Source: Dehalococcoidia bacterium
Lineage (GTDB): Bacteria > Chloroflexota > Dehalococcoidia > Dehalococcoidales > CSSed11-197
Assembly (NCBI GenBank): GCA_003563865.1
Contig: PWTP01000179.1
Span: forward strand, 1 to 7,864
DNA: 7,864 nt
Direction of reading: 5' to 3'
In this document: positions 1 through 6,043 of the stretch, piece by piece
How the letters are laid out: each line of letters starts with the position of its first letter
How positions within the stretch are numbered: position 1 is the first letter of the stretch
Translations under genes and position numbers: made by a program
Notes under the pieces: model-generated
What the model saw: only the letters and a program-made list of their open reading frames with translations
What the model was told of the DNA's origin: nothing
Database searches by the model: none

Positions 1-165
1 AACGATTTTGAAAAAAACGGCATTCCTGCCTGGATAATTGGAGAGATCACCGATGGGGACAAAGTGTTTATACGTAATAACGGCAACCGGGAAGAACTAA
101 AACCGGTAGCGGTTGACCCATTTTGGGCAGCCTATTTTTCCACACTAGGAGCTGAAAATGAATAA
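1..165 (+). CDS. AIR synthase-related (PurM/HypE-like) protein, 3' end only
   Basis: An open frame enters from the left edge and gives 54 residues before TAA. The fragment carries IIGEI at about residues 13-17 followed by a short D/G-K-V-F turn, then a basic and acidic tail ending near WAAYF. This resembles the C-terminal domain of the PurM/HypE/ThiL/SelD ATP-binding superfamily, where an IGEV-type strand precedes the last turn (family knowledge). The N-terminal, nucleotide-binding half lies outside the window, so the substrate cannot be told. The stop overlaps the next gene's start by 8 bp, indicating translational coupling with a thiamine-phosphate synthase-like gene. That makes a ThiL-like kinase a tempting alternative, but the tail looks more like the generic AIR-synthase-related group. 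Moderately sure of the superfamily, unsure of function. Confidence 0.6.
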   Translation, partial: NDFEKNGIPAWIIGEITDGDKVFIRNNGNREELKPVAVDPFWAAYFSTLGAENE

Positions 166-748
166 ACACAAAGATGAAGAAATACTGGGTAATCTGGTAA
201 CAGCAATACATAAACTGGAAAACTGCAGGGAGTTTGCAGCCCTTATCCCTGAAGTAAGGGTAAACCTGGTTTATGCTTTACCTGGTGCCAAAACATGCCA
301 TGATGTGGCTGCGGTTGATGGCCGGATAACTGCAGTTGGAGGATTTCCTAAAGCTTCCGGCCCGCCTGCTTTTGGAGCTTCGGATCATATGGCCCGCCTA
401 ATAATTGAAGCCCGTAAATATGAGCCTGAAATCGATGCCGGAATAAACTTTAAGTGCAATGAAGCCATCATAGAAATTGCTAAATCATATTGTTTGGCCT
501 ATGGCTGGTTATTTGGCTGGATCGACCGGACCATTGAACCGGAAGGAGTAACCAGTGTAGATGGCAAGTCAATGCCCTGGAAAATTCAGACATTGGTGCA
601 AAAATCAGGCGGTTTACCCCGGATCTTCTATGAAGGTGACGGGTGGGGAAAGGAGCCGCTTTTCGTAGCTATCGGTAAAACTGCCGGTGAAGTTGCTGAT
701 ATCGGCATTGATATAGCCAGGCGTTACAGCCAGTATACAGGATTTTAA
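158..748 (+). CDS. thiN: Stand-alone ThiN-type thiamine-phosphate synthase
   Basis: The 196-residue product matches the ThiN domain (ThiP_synth family) over nearly its full length. ThiN enzymes join hydroxymethylpyrimidine diphosphate and hydroxyethylthiazole phosphate into thiamine phosphate in the cytoplasm, replacing ThiE. Visible family landmarks are IPEVxVN at 30-36, YALPGA at 39-44, DVAAVDGRI at 49-57, GPPAFGASDH at 68-77 and a late GKEP near 164-167. R56 and H77 are 21 residues apart, the same spacing as the Arg and His I recall as essential in an archaeal ThiN. ThiN usually occurs as the C-terminal part of ThiDN or after a helix-turn-helix in ThiR regulators. Here only about 30 residues precede the domain, too few for a ThiD kinase or a clear HTH, so an enzyme is likelier than a regulator. 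AGGAG at 147-151 supports the ATG at 158. Confidence 0.8.
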   Translation: MNKHKDEEILGNLVTAIHKLENCREFAALIPEVRVNLVYALPGAKTCHDVAAVDGRITAVGGFPKASGPPAFGASDHMARLIIEARKYEPEIDAGINFKCNEAIIEIAKSYCLAYGWLFGWIDRTIEPEGVTSVDGKSMPWKIQTLVQKSGGLPRIFYEGDGWGKEPLFVAIGKTAGEVADIGIDIARRYSQYTGF

Positions 749-803
749 GAATAATCCGGTAAACACTTTCTCAATTAAGTTTATTTAGCAGTGAATTTGC
801 CGG

Positions 804-830
804 TTGAACATTGGTGTGCCGGGATATAAT
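804..830 (+). promoter_or_regulatory. Possible sigma70-type promoter for comM
   Basis: A perfect -10 TATAAT lies at 825-830 with TTGAAC at 804-809 as a -35-like hexamer. The spacer is 15 nt, shorter than the usual 16-18. Transcription would start near 837, leaving a leader of about 50 nt before comM. The 139-bp gap after thiN otherwise shows no gene and no clear GC-rich terminator hairpin. Confidence 0.45.
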
Positions 831-844
831 AAAACAGGTATTAA

Positions 845-873
845 TTGACACTCAGGCCGGTTCCAGTTACCAT
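845..873 (+). promoter_or_regulatory. Alternative comM promoter giving a very short leader
   Basis: A perfect TTGACA at 845-850 is followed 17 nt later by TACCAT at 868-873, which matches four of six -10 positions. A start near 880 would leave only about 8 nt before the comM ATG. That would fit the absence of a Shine-Dalgarno sequence there. The weak -10 keeps this tentative, and it competes with the TATAAT-containing site just upstream. Confidence 0.25.
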
Positions 874-887
874 TACCCTGAAAAAGC

Positions 888-2408
888 ATGCTTGCCAAAG
901 TATTCAGCTGCGCACTTATCGGCCTTGAAGGTGCTATTGTAGAAGTTGAAGTTGACATCTCCCCCGGTCTTCCCTCTTTTACGATTGTAGGTTTGCCGGA
1001 TACGGCTGTCCAGGAAGCCCGCGAGAGAGTTCGGGCTGCTATCCGTAATTCAGGTTTTTCTTTTCCCGGTAAACGCATAACCGTAAATCTGGCTCCTGCA
1101 GATTTAAAAAAAGCCGGCCCGTCTTATGATATTGCTATAGCAATGGCCATTCTGCTCAGCTCCGGGCAATCAAAGGCAGACATTGCCGATACACTTCTGC
1201 TGGGCGAGCTTTCACTTGATGGCAGCCTGCGGCATACTAACGGCATTTTGCCTATGGTTGCCCTGGCTAAAGAAAAGCAAGTGTCAAGGGTGATAGTTCC
1301 GGCGGTAAATGTAGCTGAAGCAGCTCTGGTTGACCGAATCAATATTACTCCATTCATTAACCTGCGTAACATGTCAGACAGTTTATCCAGTGGTGAGGCT
1401 TTAGAGTGCTATAAGTGCATTGAAATGAAAGATGACTGCTACCTACCTGAAAATGTGATAGATCTGGCCCACATTAAAGGTCAGGAACATATAAAGCGGG
1501 CGCTTGAAGTGGCTGCAGCCGGTGCTCATAACTTAATTATGGCCGGACCACCCGGCAGTGGCAAAACATTGCTCGCTCGTGCCTTACCATCAATAATGCC
1601 ACCCATGACCCGTGATGAAGCACTGGAAACTACAAAAATATATAGCATCAGTGGATTACTGCCCAAAGAAACCCCGCTTTTGCTTAACCGCCCTTTCAGG
1701 GCACCTCACTATACAATTTCCAATGCTGGCCTGGTAGGAGGCGGCTCATGGCCTAAACCCGGAGAAATTAGCCTGAGTCACCGGGGAGTGCTATTTTTAG
1801 ATGAGCTTCCCGAATTTGGCCAGGCACGGCTTGAGCTGTTGCGCCAACCGCTTGAAGACAAACATGTCACCATAAGCCGTGTAAGAGGTACTGTATCGTT
1901 CCCTTCTAACTTCATGCTGGTAGGCGCTATGAATCCCTGCCCGTGCGGATTTTTCAATGACCCGGTTAAGTACTGCTCCTGTTCTCCGGGAATTATTTCA
2001 CGCTATCAGCAGCGTCTTAGTGGCCCCTTTACCGACAGAATGGACATTTTTGTCAATGCTCCCTACGTCAATTACGAAAAACTTACCTCTGACAGGCTGG
2101 GGGAATCATCAGCCAGTGTCCAAAAAAGAGTAACTTTGGCCCGCAAACGGCAACTGGAACGTTTCAAACACCATTTGAGGGTAGCTAATGCTGAAATGCT
2201 CCCTCATGAGATCAAAGAATTTTGTACAACCGATGAAGCAGCACGCAATCTGCTAAAAGAAGGCATGCGGCAACTGCATCTTTCAGCACGCGCCTATCAC
2301 CGTATTCTTAAACTGGGACGGACTATTGCTGACCTCGATGAAAGTGATATTATTAAAGCTCATCATATAGCCGAAGCCATACAATACCGCCCGAGACAGT
2401 TTACCTAG
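888..2408 (+). CDS. comM: ComM/YifB family Mg-chelatase-like AAA+ ATPase
   Basis: The 506-residue protein has the full length and architecture of YifB/ComM. An N-terminal ChlI/Lon-protease-like domain spans about 1-165 (GLPDTAVQEARERV at about 35-48). A Mg-chelatase AAA+ module covers roughly 190-390, and a C-terminal helical domain covers about 400-505. Walker A is GPPGSGKT at 220-227 and Walker B is LFLDE at 302-306. The conserved NPCPCG box with C351, C353, C363 and C365 is present. In Gram-negative competent bacteria ComM is a hexameric helicase aiding branch migration of incoming DNA during transformation (family knowledge); its role in other phyla is less clear. ATG 888 is preceded by an in-frame TGA at 879, and the MLAKVFS start matches the family. 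No Shine-Dalgarno sequence is visible. It is transcribed alone, convergent with the ribosomal cluster. No frameshift or missing motif. Confidence 0.93.
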   Translation: MLAKVFSCALIGLEGAIVEVEVDISPGLPSFTIVGLPDTAVQEARERVRAAIRNSGFSFPGKRITVNLAPADLKKAGPSYDIAIAMAILLSSGQSKADIADTLLLGELSLDGSLRHTNGILPMVALAKEKQVSRVIVPAVNVAEAALVDRINITPFINLRNMSDSLSSGEALECYKCIEMKDDCYLPENVIDLAHIKGQEHIKRALEVAAAGAHNLIMAGPPGSGKTLLARALPSIMPPMTRDEALETTKIYSISGLLPKETPLLLNRPFRAPHYTISNAGLVGGGSWPKPGEISLSHRGVLFLDELPEFGQARLELLRQPLEDKHVTISRVRGTVSFPSNFMLVGAMNPCPCGFFNDPVKYCSCSPGIISRYQQRLSGPFTDRMDIFVNAPYVNYEKLTSDRLGESSASVQKRVTLARKRQLERFKHHLRVANAEMLPHEIKEFCTTDEAARNLLKEGMRQLHLSARAYHRILKLGRTIADLDESDIIKAHHIAEAIQYRPRQFT

Positions 2409-2491
2409 AAATAATGATAAGGGTTTTTCATACTGGCAAATATTAACCAATATCACTGCACCCAAATTGTTCTGCTTTAATCTTTTACTGT

Positions 2492-2743
2492 TTATCCGGC
2501 AAGCCAGAAAGCAAGAGCCAAAAAAGAAAGCACTATGCCCAAAACCATACTTATATACCCGCCAATTTTTAAGCTTGCCGGTTCAGGTCGTGCCGGAAAC
2601 CGGGTTATAAACTCCCGGGCATCTGGCCTACGGGCAACAGCATCGTAATAATCCCGCTCCTCTTTTCGTCCCCAACACAGCAAAACCAAACCCAGCAGGA
2701 TAAAAACTGCCGCCAGAATCGCAACTGCAACTGATCCACCCAT
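2492..2743 (-). CDS. Small two-helix membrane protein, function unknown
   Basis: I do not recognise this 83-residue protein. It has two hydrophobic stretches, at about 6-24 and 60-82, joined by a charged loop of about 35 residues. The loop is rich in Arg, Asp and Glu (KEERDYYD at 27-34) and has several prolines around 50-55. This predicts a helical hairpin in the cytoplasmic membrane, with the Arg-rich loop probably cytoplasmic by the positive-inside rule (inference). The ATG at 2743 has a good ribosome binding site (GGTGGTGAG immediately upstream), which argues that it is real. It lies 78 bp behind rplL on the same strand with no visible terminator between, so it may be the last gene of the ribosomal operon or an occasional read-through product. 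It ends 83 bp from the convergent comM stop. Confidence 0.7.
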   Translation of the reverse strand: MGGSVAVAILAAVFILLGLVLLCWGRKEERDYYDAVARRPDAREFITRFPARPEPASLKIGGYISMVLGIVLSFLALAFWLAG

Positions 2744-2821
2744 AGCTCACCACCTTTGTTTTGCGGACTATTTACTAAAGAAGCACTTAAATATTATTAC
2801 GGATATTTTGTTAAAGCAAGC

Positions 2822-3205
2822 TTACTTAACTTCGACAGTTGCTCCGGCTGCTTCCAGTTTAGTTTTGGCTGTCTGAGCCTCGTCTTTGCCAACGGCTTCT
2901 TTAACCGTTTTTGGTGCTGCTTCAACCAGATCCTTTGACTCTTTAAGCCCCAGACTGGTTAATTCGCGCACGGCACGGATAACATTGATCTTGTTCTCAC
3001 CAATGCTCTTTAAGACAACATCAAACTCGGTCTTTTCTTCTTCGGCCGGAGCTGCTTCATCGCCACCTGCAGCTGGAGCTGCGGCCGCTACCGGAGCAGC
3101 AGCGCTAACACCAAATTCAGTCTCCAAAGTCTTAACCAATTCAGCCAGTTCCACCACGGTCATCCCTTTGATAATTTCCAATACTTCAGTTTTTTTGTCA
3201 GACAT
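2822..3205 (-). CDS. rplL: 50S ribosomal protein L7/L12
   Basis: At 127 residues this is a normal-length L7/L12, the mobile stalk protein that recruits and activates EF-Tu, EF-G and other GTPases on the 50S subunit. An N-terminal dimerisation helix region (about 1-33) leads into an Ala/Pro/Gly-rich hinge (about 34-55). The globular C-terminal domain follows, with the factor-binding segment [10 protein letters not shown] at 72-81 and [10 protein letters not shown] at 86-95. The ATG at 3205 directly abuts the rplJ stop codon, and the strong GGAGG site sits inside the last codons of rplJ. This suggests translational coupling, with reinitiation or independent loading giving the multiple L12 copies per L10. 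No odd residues seen. Confidence 0.98.
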   Translation of the reverse strand: MSDKKTEVLEIIKGMTVVELAELVKTLETEFGVSAAAPVAAAAPAAGGDEAAPAEEEKTEFDVVLKSIGENKINVIRAVRELTSLGLKESKDLVEAAPKTVKEAVGKDEAQTAKTKLEAAGATVEVK

Positions 3206-3748
3206 TTATTTAACCTCCTCAAGTTGTTTTATTCTTGCCTGTAATATATAAGCCAGCCCTCTTAAAGGGCCGGAAAGACAGGTTACCAGCCCGGTTAGTG
3301 GCCATTGAATGCTTCCTACTACTTTGGCCAGCAGTATTTCGCGTGGTGGCAACTGCGCCAGGTCTTTAACTTCATCAGCCGAAAGCACAGTATCACCCAG
3401 TACGCCTCCGATAACAGTTAATGCAGAATTAGTGCTTTTAGCAAAATCATGAAGCAGCTTGGCCGGCAAAACCGGATCATCATAACCAAAAGCAGCTGCA
3501 ACAGGTCCATCAAATATATTGCGGTCAAACTCCTTTTCACTTTTATCAACAGCAAAACGTGCCAGAGTGTTTTTTACTACTCTATAGTCTATTCCTGCGT
3601 TCTTAAGTTTGCGTCTTAACGCAGTAAGCTCAGCTGTTGACATGCCCGAATAATTGGTAACAACTACTACCTGGCTTTTGTTAAGAGATTCTGCAACCTC
3701 TTCAACAATTTTAACCTTGTGTTCTCTTACCTTTTTCTCTTTAGTCAT
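3206..3748 (-). CDS. rplJ: 50S ribosomal protein L10
   Basis: A 180-residue L10, the stalk base that binds 23S rRNA and carries L12 dimers on its C-terminal helix. The N-terminal part contains SQVVVVTNYSGMSTAELTAL at about 25-44 and an RVVKNTLARFA segment near 56-66, both typical of L10; the C-terminal helix ends in QLEEVK. The frame is open 16 codons further upstream, but that extension has no matching family sequence and would run through the attenuator hairpin. ATG 3748 has a strong GGAGGGG site 3-4 nt before it, so I chose it. L10, in complex with L12, classically represses its own mRNA by binding the leader (family knowledge). A matching leader is present between rplA and this gene. Confidence 0.97.
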   Translation of the reverse strand: MTKEKKVREHKVKIVEEVAESLNKSQVVVVTNYSGMSTAELTALRRKLKNAGIDYRVVKNTLARFAVDKSEKEFDRNIFDGPVAAAFGYDDPVLPAKLLHDFAKSTNSALTVIGGVLGDTVLSADEVKDLAQLPPREILLAKVVGSIQWPLTGLVTCLSGPLRGLAYILQARIKQLEEVK

Positions 3749-3774
3749 TGGCCCCTCCGCTTGCTGTAATAAAT

Positions 3775-3800
3775 AAAAAATCCTTGTGCTGCTCACAAGG
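3775..3800 (-). terminator. Intrinsic attenuator in the L10 leader
   Basis: Read on the minus strand, CCTTGTG and CACAAGG form a perfect 7-bp stem around the loop AGCAG (3782-3800), followed at once by an A and six T residues (3775-3780). This is a textbook Rho-independent terminator. It sits upstream of rplJ rather than after a gene cluster, so it most likely attenuates read-through from rplA or a leader promoter into rplJL. Confidence 0.85.
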
Positions 3801-3805
3801 AAAAT

Positions 3806-3886
3806 GTCCCAAAAGACCTATTCTTTCAAGACTTTCCTCGGCAGGCCACAATTAAGCCTTATAAGGCACCCACTGTCTTGGGAAAG
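3806..3886 (-). promoter_or_regulatory. Ribosomal protein L10 leader RNA
   Basis: On the minus strand CAAGAC (3880-3875) pairs perfectly with GTCTTG (3832-3827). Inside lie the segments GGGTGCC, GGCTTAAT and CCTGCCGAGGA, which match the conserved core of the L10 leader as I remember it (Rfam L10_leader type). The GCCTTATAAGGC segment is self-complementary. The CCGAGGA piece resembles the kink-turn strand bound by L10(L12)4. A second segment, GTCTTTTGGGA (3817-3807), could pair with TCCCAAGAC (3883-3875) with a TT bulge and so compete with the outer stem. The element stands directly before the attenuator hairpin and about 60-140 nt before rplJ, the expected place for autoregulation of L10-L12 synthesis. 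Confidence 0.85.
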
Positions 3887-3890
3887 TATA
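3885..3890 (-). promoter_or_regulatory. Possible -10 element for a rplJL leader promoter
   Basis: TATACT on the minus strand, within an A/T-rich run just before the L10 leader core, resembles a -10 box. It would start transcription close to the leader's outer stem. I find no convincing -35 at 16-18 nt, so the evidence is weak. Read-through from rplA may be the main source of the leader. Confidence 0.25.
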
Positions 3891-3916
3891 AATATTTAAT
3901 TTTTTAAACCCTTTGT

Positions 3917-4630
3917 CTAGCTAATGGTAATTGCCATAACCTCTTTTAAGTCCATTTTGATACCCGGACCCATGCTGGTAGTAACAAAGGCACTCTTGAT
4001 ATATTGCCCTTTAGCAGCAGCAGGTTTGGCTTTTAATATTGCATCAACAACAGCATAAAGATTTTCTTTAAGCTTATCTACTTCAAAGCTGACTTTACCG
4101 ATTGGCACATGAACGATGGCTGTACGGTCCAGCTTGAATTCAACGCGCCCTTTGCGTGCATCGTTTATCACTCTGGGCAAATCTTCTGCCGGTACAACAG
4201 TTCCGGCTTTGGGATTGGGCATAAGCCCTTTGCGACCAAGTATCTTGCCGAGTTTACCAACCCGGCCCATCATATCCGGTGTTGCAATAGCGGTATCAAA
4301 TTCGGTCCAGCCATCTTCAATCTTTTTGACCAGCTCGTCACCACCTGCATAATCGGCCCCGGCTCCTTCAGCAATTTTCACTGCCTCGCCCTGGGCAAAG
4401 ACAAGCACCCGAACAGTCTTACCCAAACCGGCAGGTAACAAGGCCACTCCCCTCAATTGCTGAGCTGAATTACGAGGATCAAGCCCCATTTTAAGATGCA
4501 GTTCAACTGTTTCATCAAACTTTACCCGGGAAATTTCTTTTGCCAGAGTAAGAGCTTCAACCGGCGAATAACTTTTTTCTTTTTCAATAGCTTTTACAGC
4601 TGCCTGATAACTTTTACTGTTTTGTGTCAT
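3917..4630 (-). CDS. rplA: 50S ribosomal protein L1
   Basis: A 237-residue L1, close to the usual length, which binds 23S rRNA in the L1 stalk and helps move deacylated tRNA out of the E site. Family hallmarks are [15 protein letters not shown] at 131-145, [19 protein letters not shown] at about 161-179 and the C-terminal TTSMGPGIK at 217-225. The ATG at 4630 comes 3 nt after the rplK stop; the ribosome binding site is weak (AAGGTAG or AGAAG inside the end of rplK), which suggests coupling to L11 translation. In many bacteria L1 represses the rplKA mRNA. I see no obvious L1-binding mimic in the 22-bp nusG-rplK gap. The 168 bp downstream to rplJ is leader, not coding. Confidence 0.98.
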   Translation of the reverse strand: MTQNSKSYQAAVKAIEKEKSYSPVEALTLAKEISRVKFDETVELHLKMGLDPRNSAQQLRGVALLPAGLGKTVRVLVFAQGEAVKIAEGAGADYAGGDELVKKIEDGWTEFDTAIATPDMMGRVGKLGKILGRKGLMPNPKAGTVVPAEDLPRVINDARKGRVEFKLDRTAIVHVPIGKVSFEVDKLKENLYAVVDAILKAKPAAAKGQYIKSAFVTTSMGPGIKMDLKEVMAITIS

Positions 4631-4633
4631 AAT

Positions 4634-5062
4634 TTATTCTTCTACCTTGATTCCCATATTACGGGCTGTACCAGCTATTATACGCTCAGCAGACTCAATA
4701 TCATAAGCGTTAAGATCAGGTAATTTTACCCCCGCTATTTCTTTCAGTTTGTCTTTGGATAACATGATCGGCGCCTCCCTTCCGGGAGTTCCTGAGCCTT
4801 TCTCCCTGCCCACCGCTTTTTTCAACAGGTCTGATACCGGTGGAGTTTTGGTAACAAAAGTAAAGGACCGGTCTGCATATACGGTTATCTCTACTGGAAT
4901 AATGGAGCCGGCGTACTTGGATGTCCGCTCATTATATTCCTTGCAAAACCCCATAATATTAACACCATGCTGGCCTAATGCCGGCCCTATGGGTGGCGCC
5001 GGATTAGCTTTTCCGGCTTCTATCTGTAACTTGATTTTTGCTTTTACCTTTTTCTTAGCCAA
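4634..5062 (-). CDS. rplK: 50S ribosomal protein L11, TTG start
   Basis: A standard 142-residue L11, part of the GTPase-associated centre where it binds 23S rRNA and contacts elongation factors. The N-terminal domain has the proline-rich [20 protein letters not shown] (22-41). The C-terminal RNA-binding domain includes the conserved GTARNMGI segment near 131-138. The only start that gives the conserved [13 protein letters not shown] beginning is TTG at 5062-5060. An AGAGG site lies about 10 nt upstream, and no in-frame ATG or GTG is available nearby. It begins 22 bp after the nusG stop and runs into rplA with a 3-bp gap. Confidence 0.97.
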   Translation of the reverse strand: MAKKKVKAKIKLQIEAGKANPAPPIGPALGQHGVNIMGFCKEYNERTSKYAGSIIPVEITVYADRSFTFVTKTPPVSDLLKKAVGREKGSGTPGREAPIMLSKDKLKEIAGVKLPDLNAYDIESAERIIAGTARNMGIKVEE

Positions 5063-5084
5063 ATGAATACAACCTCTATTTAAA

Positions 5085-5642
5085 TTAAAGCTTTTCTATC
5101 TGCAGAAAGTCCAATTGTACGGGTGTTTCACGCCCAAAAAGAGAAAGTAGTACTTTTACTTTGCCTTTTTCAGAGTCCACCTCGTCAATCGTACCAATAA
5201 AGTCTATAAAAGGGCCATCAACCACCCGGACACTCTGGCCCTGGCGCAGGCCAACCTTAACCCTCGGTGCTTCTGCTTCCACCTGTTTCTTGATCCAGCC
5301 TACTTCATTTTCAGCCAGAGGTACCGGCTTATTGCCGCTGCTAACAAACCCGGTCACAGCCGGGGTATTTCTAACAATGCCCCAGCTCAAATCGTTCAAA
5401 CGCATGCGTATTAATATATACCCGGGTAGTATTTTTTTATTTACTTTGCAGCGTTGCCCGTTTTTTATCTCAACTTCTTCTTCCTTAGGAATCAGGACTT
5501 CTTCAATATCACCTTCGATATCCATGCTGCGCCGGCGCTGCTCCAGGTTTTTTAATACACGTTCCTCATAGCCGGAATAGGTATGCACTACATACCATTT
5601 CATTTCCCCGTTTACCGTTTTTGATTCTGCTGTACCCGGCAT
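5085..5642 (-). CDS. nusG: Transcription termination/antitermination factor NusG
   Basis: NusG binds the clamp of RNA polymerase, lowers pausing and links transcription to Rho or to the leading ribosome. With the start chosen it has 185 residues. The NGN domain begins [13 protein letters not shown] (15-27) and includes PGYILI (73-78). A KOW domain runs from about 135 to the end, with [15 protein letters not shown] at 138-152. The frame extends to a TTG at 5657, which would overlap secE by 14 bp. ATG 5642 is preferred because GGTGGG lies 4-5 nt upstream and it leaves a 1-bp gap to the secE stop. A third option, ATG 5603, starts right at the NGN domain but has its GGGGA only 1 nt away. The extra 13 residues before the domain are not conserved-looking. 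Confidence 0.96.
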   Translation of the reverse strand: MPGTAESKTVNGEMKWYVVHTYSGYEERVLKNLEQRRRSMDIEGDIEEVLIPKEEEVEIKNGQRCKVNKKILPGYILIRMRLNDLSWGIVRNTPAVTGFVSSGNKPVPLAENEVGWIKKQVEAEAPRVKVGLRQGQSVRVVDGPFIDFIGTIDEVDSEKGKVKVLLSLFGRETPVQLDFLQIEKL

Positions 5643-5643
5643 A

Positions 5644-5856
5644 TTACCCACCGACAAACACCTTATCTACCAATGTACTAAAACCCCAATCAATCAGGCC
5701 AAGAACAATCCCCATAAATACGGCCACTACCAAAACCAGGCCCGTAAGATACACGGTCTCCCGCCTGGTAAGCCAGGTGACTTTTTTCAACTCGTTAAAT
5801 ACGTCTTTAAATATACTGAAACGAGAGGGCTTTTTCTCAACCGGTTTATTTGACAT
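5644..5856 (-). CDS. secE: Preprotein translocase subunit SecE
   Basis: A 70-residue single-helix SecE of the short bacterial type. It clamps SecY in the SecYEG channel of the cytoplasmic membrane and stabilises it. The amphipathic segment FKDVFNELKKVTWLTRRET (16-34) holds the SecE signature (the ELKKVTWLTRRE core), followed by one transmembrane helix at about 36-60. The short tail after the helix fits the family. ATG 5856 has GAGG 8 nt upstream. The stop is 1 bp from the preferred nusG start, so the two are almost certainly coupled, the usual secE-nusG arrangement. Confidence 0.97.
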   Translation of the reverse strand: MSNKPVEKKPSRFSIFKDVFNELKKVTWLTRRETVYLTGLVLVVAVFMGIVLGLIDWGFSTLVDKVFVGG

Positions 5857-5874
5857 GATAAACGCCTCGAAAGA

Positions 5875-6042
5875 CTACTTGACCTCCCGGTGCATTTTGG
5901 CAGCCCGGCACCGTGGACAATATTTGTTCAACTCCAGCCTTTGAGTATCGTTACGCTTATTCTTTTCTGAAGTATAAGTACGCTCTTTGCAATCATTGCA
6001 GGCCAGAGTGATTATTACTCGCGCTTCACCTTTTTTTGCCAT
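5875..6042 (-). CDS. rpmG: 50S ribosomal protein L33, zinc-binding form
   Basis: This 55-codon frame encodes L33, a small protein at the 50S E-site region. It starts [15 protein letters not shown] and has two CxxC pairs, C15-xx-C18 and C42-xx-C45, the zinc-ribbon (C+) form of L33. ATG 6042 is 1 nt after the tuf stop (TAA-A-ATG). No clear Shine-Dalgarno sequence precedes it, so translation probably relies on ribosomes finishing tuf. It is followed 18 bp later by secE. Bacteria with C+ L33 sometimes carry a second C- copy induced by zinc starvation (family knowledge); none is in this window. Confidence 0.96.
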   Translation of the reverse strand: MAKKGEARVIITLACNDCKERTYTSEKNKRNDTQRLELNKYCPRCRAAKMHREVK

Positions 6043-6043
6043 T

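Noticed and set aside
785..1078. 97-codon minus-strand frame over the comM start
   Set aside because: It is antisense to the conserved N-terminus of comM and shows no family features; a shadow of the real gene. The other antisense frames over comM, rplL, rplA, rplK, nusG and tuf were rejected for the same reason.
2805..2823. boxA-like TGCTTTAACA just after rplL (minus strand)
   Set aside because: It resembles an antitermination boxA but lies after, not before, the operon, with no boxB-like hairpin; likely chance.
3749..3796. N-terminal extension of L10 to 3796
   Set aside because: It would translate the attenuator hairpin and adds residues unlike any L10; ATG 3748 has a strong ribosome binding site.
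5643..5657. NusG start at TTG 5657
   Set aside because: It overlaps secE and needs a TTG start; ATG 5642 has a well-placed GGTGGG.
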